Positions 1 to 13,344 of a stretch of 64,000 nucleotides of DNA are shown here, piece by piece. This DNA is from Pipra filicauda. Lineage: Eukaryota > Chordata > Aves > Passeriformes > Pipridae. The notes beneath the pieces were generated by a model. That model had not been told where the DNA came from. It saw nothing but the letters and a program-made list of their open reading frames with translations, and made no database searches. Both the position numbers and the translations under genes were made by a program. Location: assembly GCF_003945595.2 (NCBI RefSeq), contig NW_024104898.1, forward strand, positions 1,860,001 to 1,924,000, read 5' to 3'. How positions within the stretch are numbered: the stretch's first letter is position 1; each line of letters opens with the position of its first letter.

Positions 1-3000
1 AGAAAAAATACTTCCTTGGTCCATACCCTAAGAAATCCTCTCCTGTCACAAGCAGAAATCTAACAAAGCCACCCTGTCCATCAGACACCAACAGAAATAA
101 AATAGCCAACCACATCACCCTTCTGACAAAATGTTATCAGAAAACCACTTGGGAGAAGCTGTGCAGGAAGTTCCTGGGATCAGCTGACTGGGGAACAAGA
201 GACAGAAAAGGACTACTGCATTAGGAGAAGTTGTCCACACGGTCCAATATAAAATCTACAGCTAATGATAGCAGATGCTTGCAGGGCAGGTGTAAAACAC
301 TTCCTAATTCACCTAAATACCATGCCAGTAAGGATAACTTGCTCTGCCCCTTTCATGGCTGATTATCTCTTGCCCTGAAGCTGGGCACTGACAGTGCTTG
401 TGCTTTCGTCCTGGCCAGCCTGGGCTTTGAAGCCACGTGTATTGCTAGTGTTATGTACTGTAACTGCAGATGCCATTATTCACACTTTGTTAAGACATGG
501 TCCATTCCCAGAGTTACAGCAAAGGTAAACTTAATCCCATGTCTATCACACGCTCAGTCTAAACTGTTTGTCTCAATAACACCCTGTGTCATACAGCCCT
601 CTTAAAGTTCAGTATGCACTGCCAGAAAAAGTATTTCCTTTTATCCTTTCAGGTCTCTCTTCTTATAATAAAAGGAGACTCTTGGTCTTGTTTTATTGGA
701 AAGTGAAGTATCAGTGCTAGTTGCAGTCACCTGCGTTACTACGTACTCCTGCTTCCTCTCCTTGTGCTCTCACCCAAGTTTAATTGCCCTGACAATATAT
801 TTTCCTTATATCAAAGCTCCTCTTCCCTTCGTATCTCCTGGATTTTTGTGGCTCTCTTGATAGACATATTCTCTTAACGCTGCTCAGTTCTCTTAGGAGC
901 AAGGTGATTTCTGGTCCAAACACATCCAAGCCTTTCGTACTGGCAGTTGTCCAAAGTCCCTGCACTGACTTAGCTGCTGCCTTGTATCCCATCATGACCT
1001 GCCTGTTTGTCTCTCCATCACCTGCTGCAGCTGGTTCTAACTTCGCTTGGGAACTCTTTGGGGACAGAGCCTGCCCTTTACCAAGCATGTGTCCCACAAT
1101 TAGCCACATGGAGCACATCATGAATCCCACACCATAGACTGAGTGGATTCCCTTTCCAATATAACACAGGCAAAGACAGCTCTTTAATAGGCAACACATC
1201 CTCTTTGCATAAGCAAAACCACTGGCAAATACAATAGAATCAGGAAAAATCTTGCTGAATGAAGTTGTGTTTCAGTTAATATCAATGAGGCTGGCACTGA
1301 TGCAAATAACATTTTCTTAATTAAATTCTAAGCGCTTCCAATTGTGTCTCATCCTATTTTTCTGATCAGTTTTTTATAACCAACAATTGCTCTGTTTTGA
1401 ATGAGAGTTTGAAATTATTCCTTCCCAGATTTATGGAACTAATTCTGCAAGACCTGAACAATCACTACTTTTGCAGAGAATAATACAGATTCTGAAAATG
1501 TGGGTTTAGTTGTCCTGAAACTATTCACACATTATTAGTACTGTACTTCCTGAATGATGCTAGCTGGGAAGGAAAAGAGAAAAAAAATGGAATTAGTTTC
1601 ACAAATATGCAAGAGAAGGTAGTGCTCTTCAAATTGTATCACTCTATCTGGTCTCAAGAGCGTAGAATAGCCAAGATGCAATAGCAAGAGAAGATGCAGC
1701 TCTGTCTCTTCGCTGCCTGGAGCGTGGCTGTGGGTAGCAGGACACAGAGGACCCACCCAGGGCATGAGAGTAGCTCTCAGCCTCTGGTCTCCTGTTGGCT
1801 TCTCCTAACACAAAGCTCATAGTTCCTCCCAAAATGAGGGGAATGTGTACATATCATCCTCTGAAACAGTACTGTAGTCTAGCAGGATGGAGAGAGCTGT
1901 CTCCTGAACCAGTCAGTATTTAAACAAGAATATCTTCAACAAGAAAGACAGAGAGATGGAGAGCACCTGGTCCAGCATCCCTTAAAGACCAGGACTCCTG
2001 GGCAAGGAAGTGTCGGAGCCCCATGCTCAGGGCAACTGCTTTACTCCAGGCAGGGACTTCAGCCTGACCTAGCCTTGCACCAGACACCAGGGCCTTTGGA
2101 GATGGGTATGTCTTATTGCCCCCTGTATAACAGATAAAAGGCTGCAACGGCAATAACCGCTCCTTCTTTATGAAGTTGCATAACCCACCCCCTCTTTGCC
2201 TTTGTTCACATGTGTCCATAGCAAAGCATTTCATTTTGGATTACATGGAACATTTTGTGTCAACTGAAAACAATAAGACTGATCCCCTTCCTCTGCCTGT
2301 GAGTTAAACCCCCCCAAATTAACATTTGGTTTTTTCTCTGATTCTAAATTATTTTCCAGTGAGGCTGCCAAGCTAAAAATCACTTCATTGTGCAGCTCCA
2401 GAGATGAAATAAATGCATCCTCTCCCATACTTACCTGATTTGCAATGAAAAAGAGGGCAAGAGACCCCAAAACAGAACAACCTGGTTTAGCAGGAAAAGC
2501 TGTTGCCAGTGTCCGCACAATAGTTGAGAAGAGGAATTTCAGGTATGTTGGAGCAAACAGTGTGTGGCCTTTTGGAGCAAGATTTTGCTGCAGAATCCAA
2601 AGAGCCTGACAGAATTTGTAGTCAGTACAGCTGGGAAAATGGACATGATGTGGAACTAGTTTGAAAAATGAGGATTTACAGGAAGGACAGCACCTCTTTC
2701 CCTTCACTCCTCTCAGCTGCAATAGGAGATCTCAGTGCCATCTCCACTTTCTTCTTCTGTCACAGTGACACAAGATCCCCAAAGAGCCAGTTCTGAGTGC
2801 AATTCATCAAGTTCACTCCTCGGTTCTTTTGATCAGGCATGCAACAGATGCTGCAACGAAGCTGCTGGACTATGCCATCCATTTTTATTATATCTTTTGG
2901 CAAGCGGATGCAATCTTTGCAACCAAAAGCCACTTTTACTTTCCAGGGCAGGGCTGTATTTTGCAGAGGAGAAGGACTGTGAAATCAACACACTAAAGTG

Positions 3001-5840
3001 GCTGAAGAGATAAATAACACTCTAAACTAAAAGTAAGTGCTGCAGTTACTTTCAGTGCTCTAGTCAACGCCCCCGACATGGGACATCAAAGCAGAGCAAG
3101 CCAAGCACAGAATTCAACGTGTCCCTGAACTCAAGGCTGTGTGACAGGAACAGCATAGAAATGTCCCGATTATGTTTCACAAGCTGGCAAATCTCAGACC
3201 TGCCCTCAGAGGAAGACTGGCCCTGAAGGCAGGAAAATGCGATGGGGCAAGCTATTCTGTGCAACTCCAAAGGGAATCTCTGATATTCCTGCTTTCATGT
3301 GGCACACTCTCTTGTGAAATCTCCAGTGAAGATGATAAAAGCCTGTAGTGAGACACACTCTTGTTTTGGTGGGCTTCCCATGGGTAAGCCTAAAGCTGAT
3401 GGCAGAAGGCACTAGAGAGTGAGGATGAGTGGGAATACTCTTCCTTGACAGTGTTGGTCGAGCTCTGACCCCACCACTGAAAAGGAGAGCTTGGAAATAA
3501 GTTTGTTCCACTGACATGGCTCAGAGGGATTATCTCCTCCTTGACCTTACAACCCTATGGCTGATGAGCTTACCAGGTGCTTTTATCTAGCCCCAGCTGA
3601 CACTGCCAAGGGGTTTTGTCAGATCTGCCTCTGTTGAGCAGAATACCGTCGGATGGATTCTCCATGCCCATTCTGTTTTATAAATGACTTGGACAATGAG
3701 GTTTTCACACAAAGCAATAGGGCTTTCAGGCTGAGAGTCAGGGCAGGAGCAGTGAATGAACCCACACTCACGGTCCAATCTGGTGTCCAACAGGAGCATG
3801 GATCTCAGCAGCTGAAAGGAGTGCTCAACCTCTGAACAAATGCCTATAGTAGGCATTTGTGCCCGCTATAACTACATATGAGGGGTCTAAACATGAGCAA
3901 ATAAAACAGCTATTCAAGTTTAAATGCAGGGCTCATGAACAGAGATGTGTCTGTAGTCAATCTACCTCTAACCTGTCCATCATCAGTGCTTCAAAAGTAA
4001 AGGATGTGCTATCAGAGGGGTGAAAAATGAGCACTGACCACTGAAGTTCCACAATGTACAGTACTGGAAGTGCATTTTCCTGTGTGTGTGATCAGCAGAA
4101 GCTATATCTAGGCCAAAGAAAAGGTCGATGTGAACACACACTAGCTGATTTCTTGGACTCCTGTGTAGTTCATGCGAACCATTGTCTTAACCTCACATAC
4201 ACATCAATAATAACAGTAAATAACTAGGATATGGCCATTCTTGCCAAACCACAGGCAATCTGCTTCTTTAGAATTCTTCACAGCAGCAGGTCCATTCTCT
4301 TTCCCATATTACAGTCGCAGGGAAGAATGGAAATATACTCTCTGGCCGGAGTGGGTTTAGAACATAATGCAAAATATGTGTAGAGCCTGTTGCTGTCTGG
4401 GAGTGACACATGCCTGTATGTATTGCATATGCATTGCCGATGTTTCCCTTTGAATGCCATGGGCATGATTTAATCCCAATGAGCTAGCTCAGTCTTTTAA
4501 GGAACCCTTTGGCCATAAAGACAACTCCTAAAATAAAGTGAATCCTTATGAAAGGGGATTTTTAACATGGACAGGGTTGCATGATTATTGCTTTCATTGC
4601 AGTAAGTGTAGTGCTGGCAGTCCCTTGTGCTGAACAGGCAGCCCTTGAGCCTTAAGTCCTCTTCATCTCCCAAAGTGCTACAACATGAGCATTTGCTTCC
4701 ACTACAGTGACCTGTCAAGTTGCCTCAGCCTTGGCTCAGCAGGGTCACTTCCAGGAACAAGGAGATAATTCAGCCATTATGACCCTGTCCAGCTCTCCCG
4801 TTCTTTGATAAGCCTCCTAACAAAGGTACCAATTAGTGACAAGTGTGATGGGGAATTTTGCAACGCAGGCACCTGGGAGCTGAGATAGGAAGCACTGGTG
4901 GCTGTCAGCACTGCACTGGGAGATGGTTCTCCTTGGCACTTGCAGGCACGGGACTTAGGGGTGATTCCTGGGGAAAACACCATTGCTGCAAGAGATTCAG
5001 GGTGAGCTCCAAATGCAGACGTTTTTCCTCCAGGTTGGTACTGAGGTCCCGCTCTCTTGTTGTGTCTGGCACACTTTGTTTCAGATAAAAATCAGGCACT
5101 TTACTGTCACAAAGAGTCTCATAGAATATTTATGCCCTATTTCAGGAAAGAATAAGATGGTAGCTCTTACATCCTTGCCGCATGTCCCTCTCATCTCTCT
5201 AAATCTCCTCTGCGCTGTTTTATTTGGATAACACAGCATTCACAACGTGCTTTCCATTATTATATGCTGCTGTCCAGCTGTTCAGTGTCAGGCTTTGCTT
5301 CAGGCTTCTTTTCTCTCCAGTCGTGTGTCTTTCTTTGCACATTTGATTCACTGATGTGCAGCGTATGCTTTGGGGCAGCTCTCTTTCATGGGCAAGCACC
5401 GGACTAATAGATGATCTCAGGAATGATCAGATCAATTCATTAACCTTCTGAATAAAGTTCTCTATTGATACAGCTCCTCTTATCAGGGAAGCCTTGAGTA
5501 TTATTTATTTCACAAAGTGGAAACGCTACTCTCCCCCTCTCCCACCCTGCCAAGGTTATGGCCTTACGTCAGCCCCTGCTGCGGTGACCTTGAGGGTACT
5601 AACCCTTTGGAAGTGCTGGGCTTTTTCCCGTCGGTGCGTGCATGGGCACAACTCCCACACTGCGTGTTGATCTGCACGTCTCACTGCACTTTGCATAGAC
5701 AAGGCTCTTAGCATATATTTGCATGAGGGTTATTGGCCTTCTCGTGCTGTAGCACCAGCAAGATGTTTGATGTCAGAGCAGCCTTATTTCAGTGATTATC
5801 AGTAAGTGGGCTTGCAAGCCTGGGGCTGAAACGATTTGAA
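1..5840. other. Noncoding block, no supported gene
   Basis: No exon, RNA gene or repeat is supported here. The longest open frames are 163 codons (2,231-2,722 minus) and 139 codons (780-1,199 minus). Neither has a domain I recognise, and both are within chance expectation for a 64-kb window. Base composition is mixed with few CpG. A short stretch near 1,280-1,310 faintly resembles old sauropsid repeat sequence but is too diverged to call. An intron or intergenic DNA would look the same. Confidence 0.6.
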
Positions 5841-5844
5841 TTTG

Positions 5845-6035
5845 TTGGTGAGGGAAAGCTGGAAACAGGTTGACCAAAGAGGTTATGGAGTTTCCATCTA
5901 TTACGGTAGATGTTTAAGAAAAAACTGGACACGGCCCTGAACAACCTGCTCTAGGTGACCCTGCTGTCAACGAGTTGTACTAGGTATCTCCAGAGCTGCC
6001 TGCACAAGTCAACCACACTGTAGATGTGTGATGTG
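5845..6035 (+). mobile_element. Old CR1 LINE 3'-end fragment
   Basis: This segment reads like the last part of a bird CR1 non-LTR retrotransposon in sense orientation. Visible landmarks in order are a GAGGTTATGGAGTTTCCATC block near 5,880 (CR1 normally has GAGGTTGTGGAGTCTCCATC), ACTGGACACGGCCCTGA near 5,925, and CAACCTGCTCTAGGTGACCC at 5,942-5,961, which matches the CR1 3' region exactly as I remember it. A degraded GGACTAGATGATCTCCAGAGG equivalent follows near 5,975. The terminal octamer repeats are decayed to something like TGTAGATGTGTGAT near 6,020. It is 5'-truncated, as most CR1 copies are, and carries many substitutions, so it is old. The subfamily is probably of the CR1-Y or CR1-C type, but this is not certain. 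Confidence 0.85.
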
Positions 6036-6039
6036 GTGA

Positions 6040-9000
6040 CCTTGCTGATTGTGTTTTCAGGTGAGGAGAGTTAGAGGCAGCAGGACAAAGGGAATTTAGG
6101 GCATTAGAAAGGGCAAAGTAACCCCAGTTCAGGAGTGAATCTACACCGTTTCCTCACGGAAACATATCTGAGATGGAGAGGAGACTGCAGCGTGAAGCCA
6201 AAAAGCTCAGTGTGATGTTCTTGTGAGGCCTGGAGATGTACGTTTTCAACTGAGCCCTGTATGACTACCTCTCCTCTTCAAATCCATCAGCTTAATAGCT
6301 CACAAAAGGCTACATACTTCTCCCTGCCCTTATTGTAATTACTTGGATTAACACCGAATCATCTTTTTCAGATGTAATATGTGACAGATGCAAGGTTATG
6401 TTCTGTGTCTATTTGTTCTTCTATTTATTCAATGCAGCCCATTAGCTAGATCATCACTCACTATGGTCTTTCTTCTTGCCACTACTCTAATGATTTCCAA
6501 ATGTAATTTTGAACATTTTCGTTGCAGCTACCAGTTGTAAGGGCCTTAGAAAGTTCTTGCCACTTCTCAAGTAGCAAAAGTCAGCAATGTCCCAGCTTCC
6601 TCTTTATTCTTTTGAATAAACAAAAGAATGTGGATCACAACACTCTTTTTCTTACAGGTTCGCCTCCCCACTCCCGTGGTCTGTGTGGTTGTTGGGGGAA
6701 GAATGCCCGTTCTCATTGCTGCCCTTCTGGGCTATGAATGAGGATTTTTTGATAGTATTTTCATGCAGCAGAATCTTTCTCTCTTTTTTTTTTTTTTCTT
6801 ATTTGTTTGGTTGTTTCCTTGCCATAATTTGAGCATGAAAAAGAAAGGGAGCTACCCAGGTGGAAATGAATTTCAGTGAAGTAAGCCATTTTTATGGTGC
6901 AGAAGGTAACATTTCTAGTAACATTAGCCAGCTTTTACCTGCTACATTTTCATGGAAATTTCCTCAGGAAATTGGGTTTCCCCAGTTTGTTTTGCTATGG
7001 AAAGCTACTGGTAGCAGCTGTCAAAGAAAATTGCAAGTAACCACAAATATTGTCATTTTCAAAGGCAAATATTTGCAGAGCATAAAGCCAAGTCATGGAA
7101 TTAAGCCATCCCTTTGGAAGAGTTCCTGTTGGCTAAGGCACTGCTTCTAGTGCCACTACTCACACCTTTTCTTTATATCACGGCACACCTATTTTTCCCT
7201 CCTTCACATTATTGTTACTGTAGTCACTGCAGTCCCAAAACAAGTGCAGGGCCCTACCTCTACATTGTACAAATATGGATAAACTCATCTTTATCAGCTC
7301 TTACTCTTCTATTCACTCCCCTTTGGATTATCACCTGGAGTATGTTTGAGGTCATGTTTTATTTCCTCTCTGAGTGTTTTTTTTCTTTGAAACAGCAAGT
7401 TATAACCCACCCACCTCAAACCAGAAGTGGTATTTGCCTTGAGCTTTCAATGTTTATCAGCTGCCATTTGAGCTAGATCAGCCTTCTCCCCTTCACACAC
7501 CCCCACCTCACACACATTTAAATAAAATAAGGCATCCTGGAGCAAGCACCCAATTTCAGGACCTACAAATGGGAAATATTGTGGAATGCTGACAATACGT
7601 CATTACAAGCTGATCACCCAAACCCTGAGTGTAGGGTTTGTTGGTGTACTTCAGGACATCAGCTCACTGGCATAGCAGAACTCATCTGAATTCCTGGTAC
7701 CTGAGCCCCCTATCCCACATGAACATGCCTTGGTAGTCCCATATGAACATAGTGTCCAAGGCAAATTAGCATAACTAGCAGGAATTTTCTCAATTGCTTT
7801 AAGAGCTCTACAGTCTATACAGTGATGGATTCCCGCAGCTGGTGGATATAGACTCACCAAAGGCCCACCATTAAGTCCCTCACAAGTGTCCCTAACTTGA
7901 AATTTATGATCATGATGTAAGAAAACAAAGATCCATCATGTATTGAGGCTGTATGAATGTAGGAGAGAGGAAGATTCGGGGAGGTGGGAGGAGAGAGCCT
8001 TCTGCGTCAGGGCCCTGTGGGACGGATGTATAATATCCCCTCTGAGAAGCTGCAAAACTCCTTAATGAGCTTTCCTTAATGTCTCCTTTCTCCTGGGCAG
8101 CCACCAGGTCTCTACCAAGACAAAGGAACACAGGCTGTGTGCCTTGGATCTGAGGGATGATTTTTTTGCATCCAGTCACTATGGTTGAACATGTTTTTAC
8201 TGCGGTACAGTGTAAGTACACAGGCTCTGGGCAAGAATTTGTCCAAGAACAAACAGGTGCAAAACCTCAGTGTTTCTAAGAAGATAAGCAGGGGTTATCA
8301 CTATATGAGGGACACTCCCTTCAGTGTTGTCATAGTAAGGATAACACATGTGTAAACACCATAGACTAAACATCTCTGCATGAAATTAAAGGGTTGTGCA
8401 TAATCTGCTGAAGAACAGCTGAGAAATTCAGCTGGGTTGGCAAAGAATGGCATTGAAATTATGAGCTCCAGCCTTAATCCTTCCTTTTGGATGGGCAGCT
8501 GAAGTCTTTCAGGATGGTACTGGAATCCAAAAACATAAGAAAGATAAAATTGTGCCTGAAGAGAGAGCAATTTCTGGCTGCTGCAAAGCTTGGGAACTCC
8601 CATCCACAACACGGGTAGGAAACACAGAACTGATGGAGCACCTGGAGGTGCTGGAGTCATGATTTCAAGGATACCAGCAAAAATTACACAGATGAAGATG
8701 CTTTGTGTAAGAGAGAGGTTATCAGAAGTGGGGTTGGAGAAAGGTAGACTCCTTACAGCCTGAAGGGCATCTGAAATAGTGTCACCAGCTGGCCTGAAAT
8801 AACTGTACCCCATGGCAGTCTCCATGGGAGGAGCATTAAGGAGCTGCAAGGGAGACTTTGGGTGAGGATGGTCTCTCTAAATACCATTGTTGAGAAGCCA
8901 CATAATTAGAAGGACAGTCCCACTGAAATCTGAGCTGAAGCTGGGGCTGCTGGTGACTGTAAAGTCTCCAGCTTACTACCCGTGCAGACACTTCAGAAGA

Positions 9001-12000
9001 TGTCAACACCTTCAGCCCTTTCACCAGCATCATGAGGAGCAATCCCATCTTTGCAGAGCCGGAACGTGTGGCAACTCTGGCCACTCTGGGAAGAACTGTT
9101 CAACTGTGCCATTAGAAATACATTTACCTTTCCTCCTGCTAGTGTGGGAACAGGACGCCTTTATCCTAGGACTTACGGGAAAAACCTAGTAAACAACAAC
9201 ATTTTAATAAGAGTAAAAGAAAACACTTTTGGCAGTGCTGGGGCATTTGCTATAGCAGGATTTGCTATTAGCTTAGTAAGATTAAAAGGGATCAGACTCG
9301 TTGTGTGAGAAAGAACCCAATATAAACTTTAAAGTTCTGTAGTGCTTTAGCCCTCCTGCCTCAGGTGTAAACCTGCTAGAGTCCTCAAAGACACCCTTTC
9401 ATTACTCCTGTCACTCATCCTACAAATTGCGGTGGCATCCCGGTGTGGGCAGCGGGAAGCAGCACTTGTGATACATTTGGGCTGGCAGTTACCAGACACA
9501 GGGATGACAGCCAACAGCTGTGTAGACTATGGGCTTCCTCCAGGGTAGCCATTCCTTTGATTTCCAAGAGGACCAGAGTTTGAGAGGATCCCAAATGAGT
9601 CTGTCCGTTCCTCCTCCTCTCTGCGAGCTGGCTGCAGGCACGTCCGCCCTGCTGCAATATGCACGTTTCAGATTATCTGACCTTCTGCAGTCTGGTTGTT
9701 TTGGCTGTGCAGCCTTGGTTTATATTTGGTCTGGGCAGGCTTTTGCTTTGCAGATCAGGTGGGAGGGTTTAACATTGTGTTTCTGGGGATTTGGGGATTT
9801 CTTCTTGCTCCTTCTCCCTCTCTCCCATTTCTCAATGATTTCTCTGGCTGGGTCAGGTTGATCTGTGTGGGATCCTGGCAGTGCACCAGAGTGTAGCATA
9901 AGCAGTACTTGTAACATTGATTGCATTGTATACTCAGTCACTGGGCTGCTTGGGAGCCGGAAAACCTTTCACAAAACAGCAGATTTGTCCCCATTGAGCA
10001 CACTTACAGCAAGTGAAATGAATACAAAGCCCACCGCAGGCAAACCTCCAGGTATCTCTTGGGCAGAAAATGTACCAGGATATATCCTGTCACCCTGCAG
10101 CCTTCTTACACTCATGGGAGATCAATGCTAATTGTATTAGGCTATACTGCTTCTTCCTACTGGTTATTTTGCACTAGCTGAACTTTGTAGGCATGAATCC
10201 ATCTTCAGGCATACACAGAGGTCAAAGTGATCTTTTCAAAGTCTGCTCAGTCCTGATTTCGCCTTCACTTTCTAGCAATTCTGTTTTGCTAGGCTATAGC
10301 CTCTTCTAGACCTCTACTCCCACCCAGCAGTGCTGAGTGATCCAACAGAGTAGTGGGTGCAACTGGGCAATCCCATGAATACTGCTTGGTTCTTCTTCCA
10401 CATCCCAAAGCTGTCCCCAGGAGCAGGCTTCATAGGGAAGCCTTCGAGTTGAGAAATGTTTTTCCTTGGGATGTTTCCTTGAATTGCTGTATGCTATTGC
10501 CTGCTCCCTTCCTCAATGGGAAGGCCAGCATGAGCACTCTACACCTGCAGATCCTCTGGAAGCTTCTCCAAAGCATCCATGAGGTATCCAAGGCAGCAAT
10601 ATAGACAATGTCTTCAGAGAGGTGGAGACCAAGGTCAGAAAAGTGCCTCTGTATCTTGAAGCAAAAAGCTCTCCAAGTTATCCTGGTGCTACCACACGAG
10701 GAGAGTCAGAGAGGGCCAGGGGGTAGCGTGCCAAGGCTGCCTTTCTCAAAGGTTAGGCAGATGTAGGACGGAGCTTGCCAGACACTGCGCACATCCAAAA
10801 GTCAGTTTCTAATTTGAGAAATTTTCTAATGCCCACTGTACTCTGGGGAACGCAGCATGGCAGAAGGCATGAGCTGAGTGTGGAGTCTTCCTGCCACACT
10901 GCTCCGTAACTCTGTCCCCAGCAGAGAAAAGGTGCATTGTGATGTCTGGGAGCACCATGCCAAGGAGGAAGCAGCCTGGCCAGGGCACAGCAGGCAGCCT
11001 GCGGCCAGTGCCATGCCACTCCAGGGCACCTGTGGATGTGGTTGAAAGGGAATAAAGCAGTGGGGAGCTCTTTGCACACCTCTGTGACAGCTTCTACCTT
11101 GCATCTCAGCCTTTCTCTCCACATCCCTAAAGAAGACAGTTTTCAGGGAATGGGGTCACAGCAACCCCTGCGATCAGGTGATATTATGTTGGGCTGGATG
11201 CAGCATCATTGTTGGACAGGCAACAGCATCATGTGGCTTTTGCACTCCCTTGGGCTTAGAGCTCTTCCGGTTTTGAAGCAAGTGCTCTAAGCTGGGCTAC
11301 ACTTCCCTGTTGCTCTGACACCCGAAACTCGACATTAGATTTATCACGCTCGCAAGGCAGCCTTGTGAGATGTTTGCCAGGACACAAGGCTAATAATTTA
11401 ATCAGGTGAATTCAGACAGGGTCCTGCGGTGGCTCGGGTTGCGTTATATAACAGGATCTATAGGAGACACTGTTGGGTGATAGGCTGGATTCTGCACAGC
11501 CTGCTCCAGGATGGCCATTAAAGAGAAAGTCTGCCTCCATTTTGTACCCTGTCCAATGTCATGAAGTTCCACAAGGAGAGAAATGCATCTTCCTTTCCAT
11601 AAAACTGCAGCAGGGCTATGAAAATTAAAATGGCTTGTTTTTATAACAGAAAAGATTAGGCAGTGGCTGCCCACTTCCAAAGCAAGAGAAATGGTGTGAT
11701 TCAGTCTAAGAGACTGCACACAGGTTTCCATCTGGCTTCCAAGTGGGTTTAGCAATCCATCTAGCTGGCTCTACTGAAGTGCTTCACCCCATAGATCTGT
11801 AAAGTCTATTAGCACATGTTATCAGGACCCTGGGGCAGGTAGAAGGGTGGTTGGGTGACAACTGCTGCTCACATCAGGTACAACATGTGGTCTCCTAGGC
11901 ATTTTGGTGGATTATATCTGTATCATACACTCACTTGCCTGTCATTCCATAGTGTGTTTGATTAGTATCTGCCCAGCACTCAGCGTGTTCATACCCTGCT

Positions 12001-13200
12001 GCTGCACAGCACTGACTTTGTAAGGCTGAGGGACTTTGTAAGGCTACAGTGTGTGACCAAAGGCAACACAATGCACAGCACGTGAGAGTAGGAAAGATTT
12101 AAAAACTGTAGGGTGAGATCATGCTTGCAGAGGCAAAGTACAGACTTTGCAACATACAGAGTGTCAGGTGAAGGGGAGCCAGCATGTTGGAATCTCAGTC
12201 TTTTGGACCATTTGGACCCCACTCATCCTTCCCTTCCCACTAATTCCCCAGTGGTCATGTTGAATTGCAGACCCAGCAGCCCTCAGAGATGAGTCAATCT
12301 CTAGGTGGGAAACCAGGGCTTACACTTAGGTTCATGTTGTTATTTTGGTTTGTGGTGTTTGCTTCTCATTACGGTAAGCTCCTAGGAATGTCAGCACCAA
12401 AATAGAACAAGAATCACAAGGTTACCTGCTGAAGAATGAAGTAAACAAGAGGGATATTCTTTCTCTCTGATTCTCTCTTTTTCTTCTTTTCCTAAAAGAA
12501 GCATTTTGAGTACCTACACTGAGCTCCAGGGTGGAGATTTCAGGTTTGGAGCTTAAGTGCATCCAGACACATGAGATGTTTCCGGCAGGCTTGGCCTAAA
12601 CCCCTCTGGGAAGACATGCAGCCAAGTTGCCATGGGTCTGCAGCAGCTATGGGGATGCTGTTCCCACTATCCTATCCTTGACAGGCATGATGGTGGGGCT
12701 CTGCCGCTTCTGGAGAGCACCTGGCTCTGGAGTGCCCTGACTGGCATCAGCCTACCTCTATCTGGTTAATAGAGCTGACACTTCAGAATGATCCAGCAAA
12801 GTATAAGGGCCCTTTGGGAGAAGCTGCAAATCAGGGATGTTGGACTGGCAGCGCTGCTTCTGGTCCCCGTTTACCAGGGCTTATCCCAGAGGAACTATAA
12901 GCACAAGTAGCTCTGGAGCTTCACCTGCAGCAGACAGCCCTTGGCCCTCTCTCAGAGTCACAAGTGAGCAAATACAACCTATTTCCAGAACCACATTGAG
13001 GTTTCCCAGGATACCAGTGCACAGTCCATAAGGACTCAGAGTCATGCTTCTCTGTATTAACTCCATGAGAAATGAGAGAAGGGCGGAAAAAACCTAACCA
13101 GCGTCTGGCAGACAGAGAGGGGCCAGGAGTGACTTTCCTGTTTCTAGAAAGGCAGTGCAGATGGTGGGAAATATTTCACCCGTGCAACAGCAGCAGTTGT
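6040..13200. other. Noncoding block, no supported gene
   Basis: This is unique-looking sequence with a T14 run at 6,784-6,797, a small hairpin at 7,619-7,640 (8-bp stems, loop GAGTGT) and no recognisable exon. The largest open frame is 182 codons at 8,301-8,849 on the minus strand. It has no known domain and I treat it as chance. A 69-codon minus frame at 7,651-7,860 is cysteine-rich and is discussed among the findings. The CpG-containing stretch near 11,335-11,460 (a CAAGGC-A-GCCTTG dyad at 11,353-11,365, then AATTTAATCAGG) has the feel of a conserved regulatory element, but that is only an impression. Confidence 0.55.
12014..12045. repeat. Two-copy 18-bp tandem duplication
   Basis: The 14 bases GACTTTGTAAGGCT occur at 12,014-12,027 and again at 12,032-12,045, an 18-base period with a four-base GAGG spacer. 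The match is perfect, which suggests a recent slippage duplication. No function is implied. Confidence 0.85.
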
Positions 13201-13204
13201 AACC

Positions 13205-13340
13205 TGGCACTAGGGTAGCTGGGGTCTGGTTCCCTCCTCTCCCCAGGCTCCTTGTGTGACCTTGAACATTGGGCTTGCACAGAGCAAGCCTCGATGCCCT
13301 GACTGCAAACAGCCTTCACCTGCAAAAAGGCAGGTGCATT
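13205..13340 (+). mobile_element. MIR-like ancient SINE copy
   Basis: The order of blocks follows the tRNA-derived MIR SINE. A GGGTCTGGTTCC start near 13,221 is followed by a TGTGTGACCTTG core at 13,253-13,264. After a degraded GGGCAAGTCAC equivalent comes a CCTCGATGCCCTGACTGC block (the GCCTCAGTTTCCCC region), ending in CACCTGCAAAAAGG at 13,317-13,330, the counterpart of CATCTGTAAAATGG. MIR was active before the split of mammals and sauropsids, so a diverged copy in a bird is plausible. Only the core and the 3' half are readable. Confidence 0.6.
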
Positions 13341-13344
13341 CAGG

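Noticed and set aside
8195..8295. Possible fifth MIR (CTCTGGGCAAGAATTTG then CCTCAGTGTTTCTAAG)
   Set aside because: Blocks are in the right order, but the core GTGACCTTG is missing and identity is low.
8301..8849. 182-codon minus frame with hydrophobic stretches
   Set aside because: The hydrophobic segments are irregular, no family is recognised, and nothing around it suggests a promoter or exon borders.
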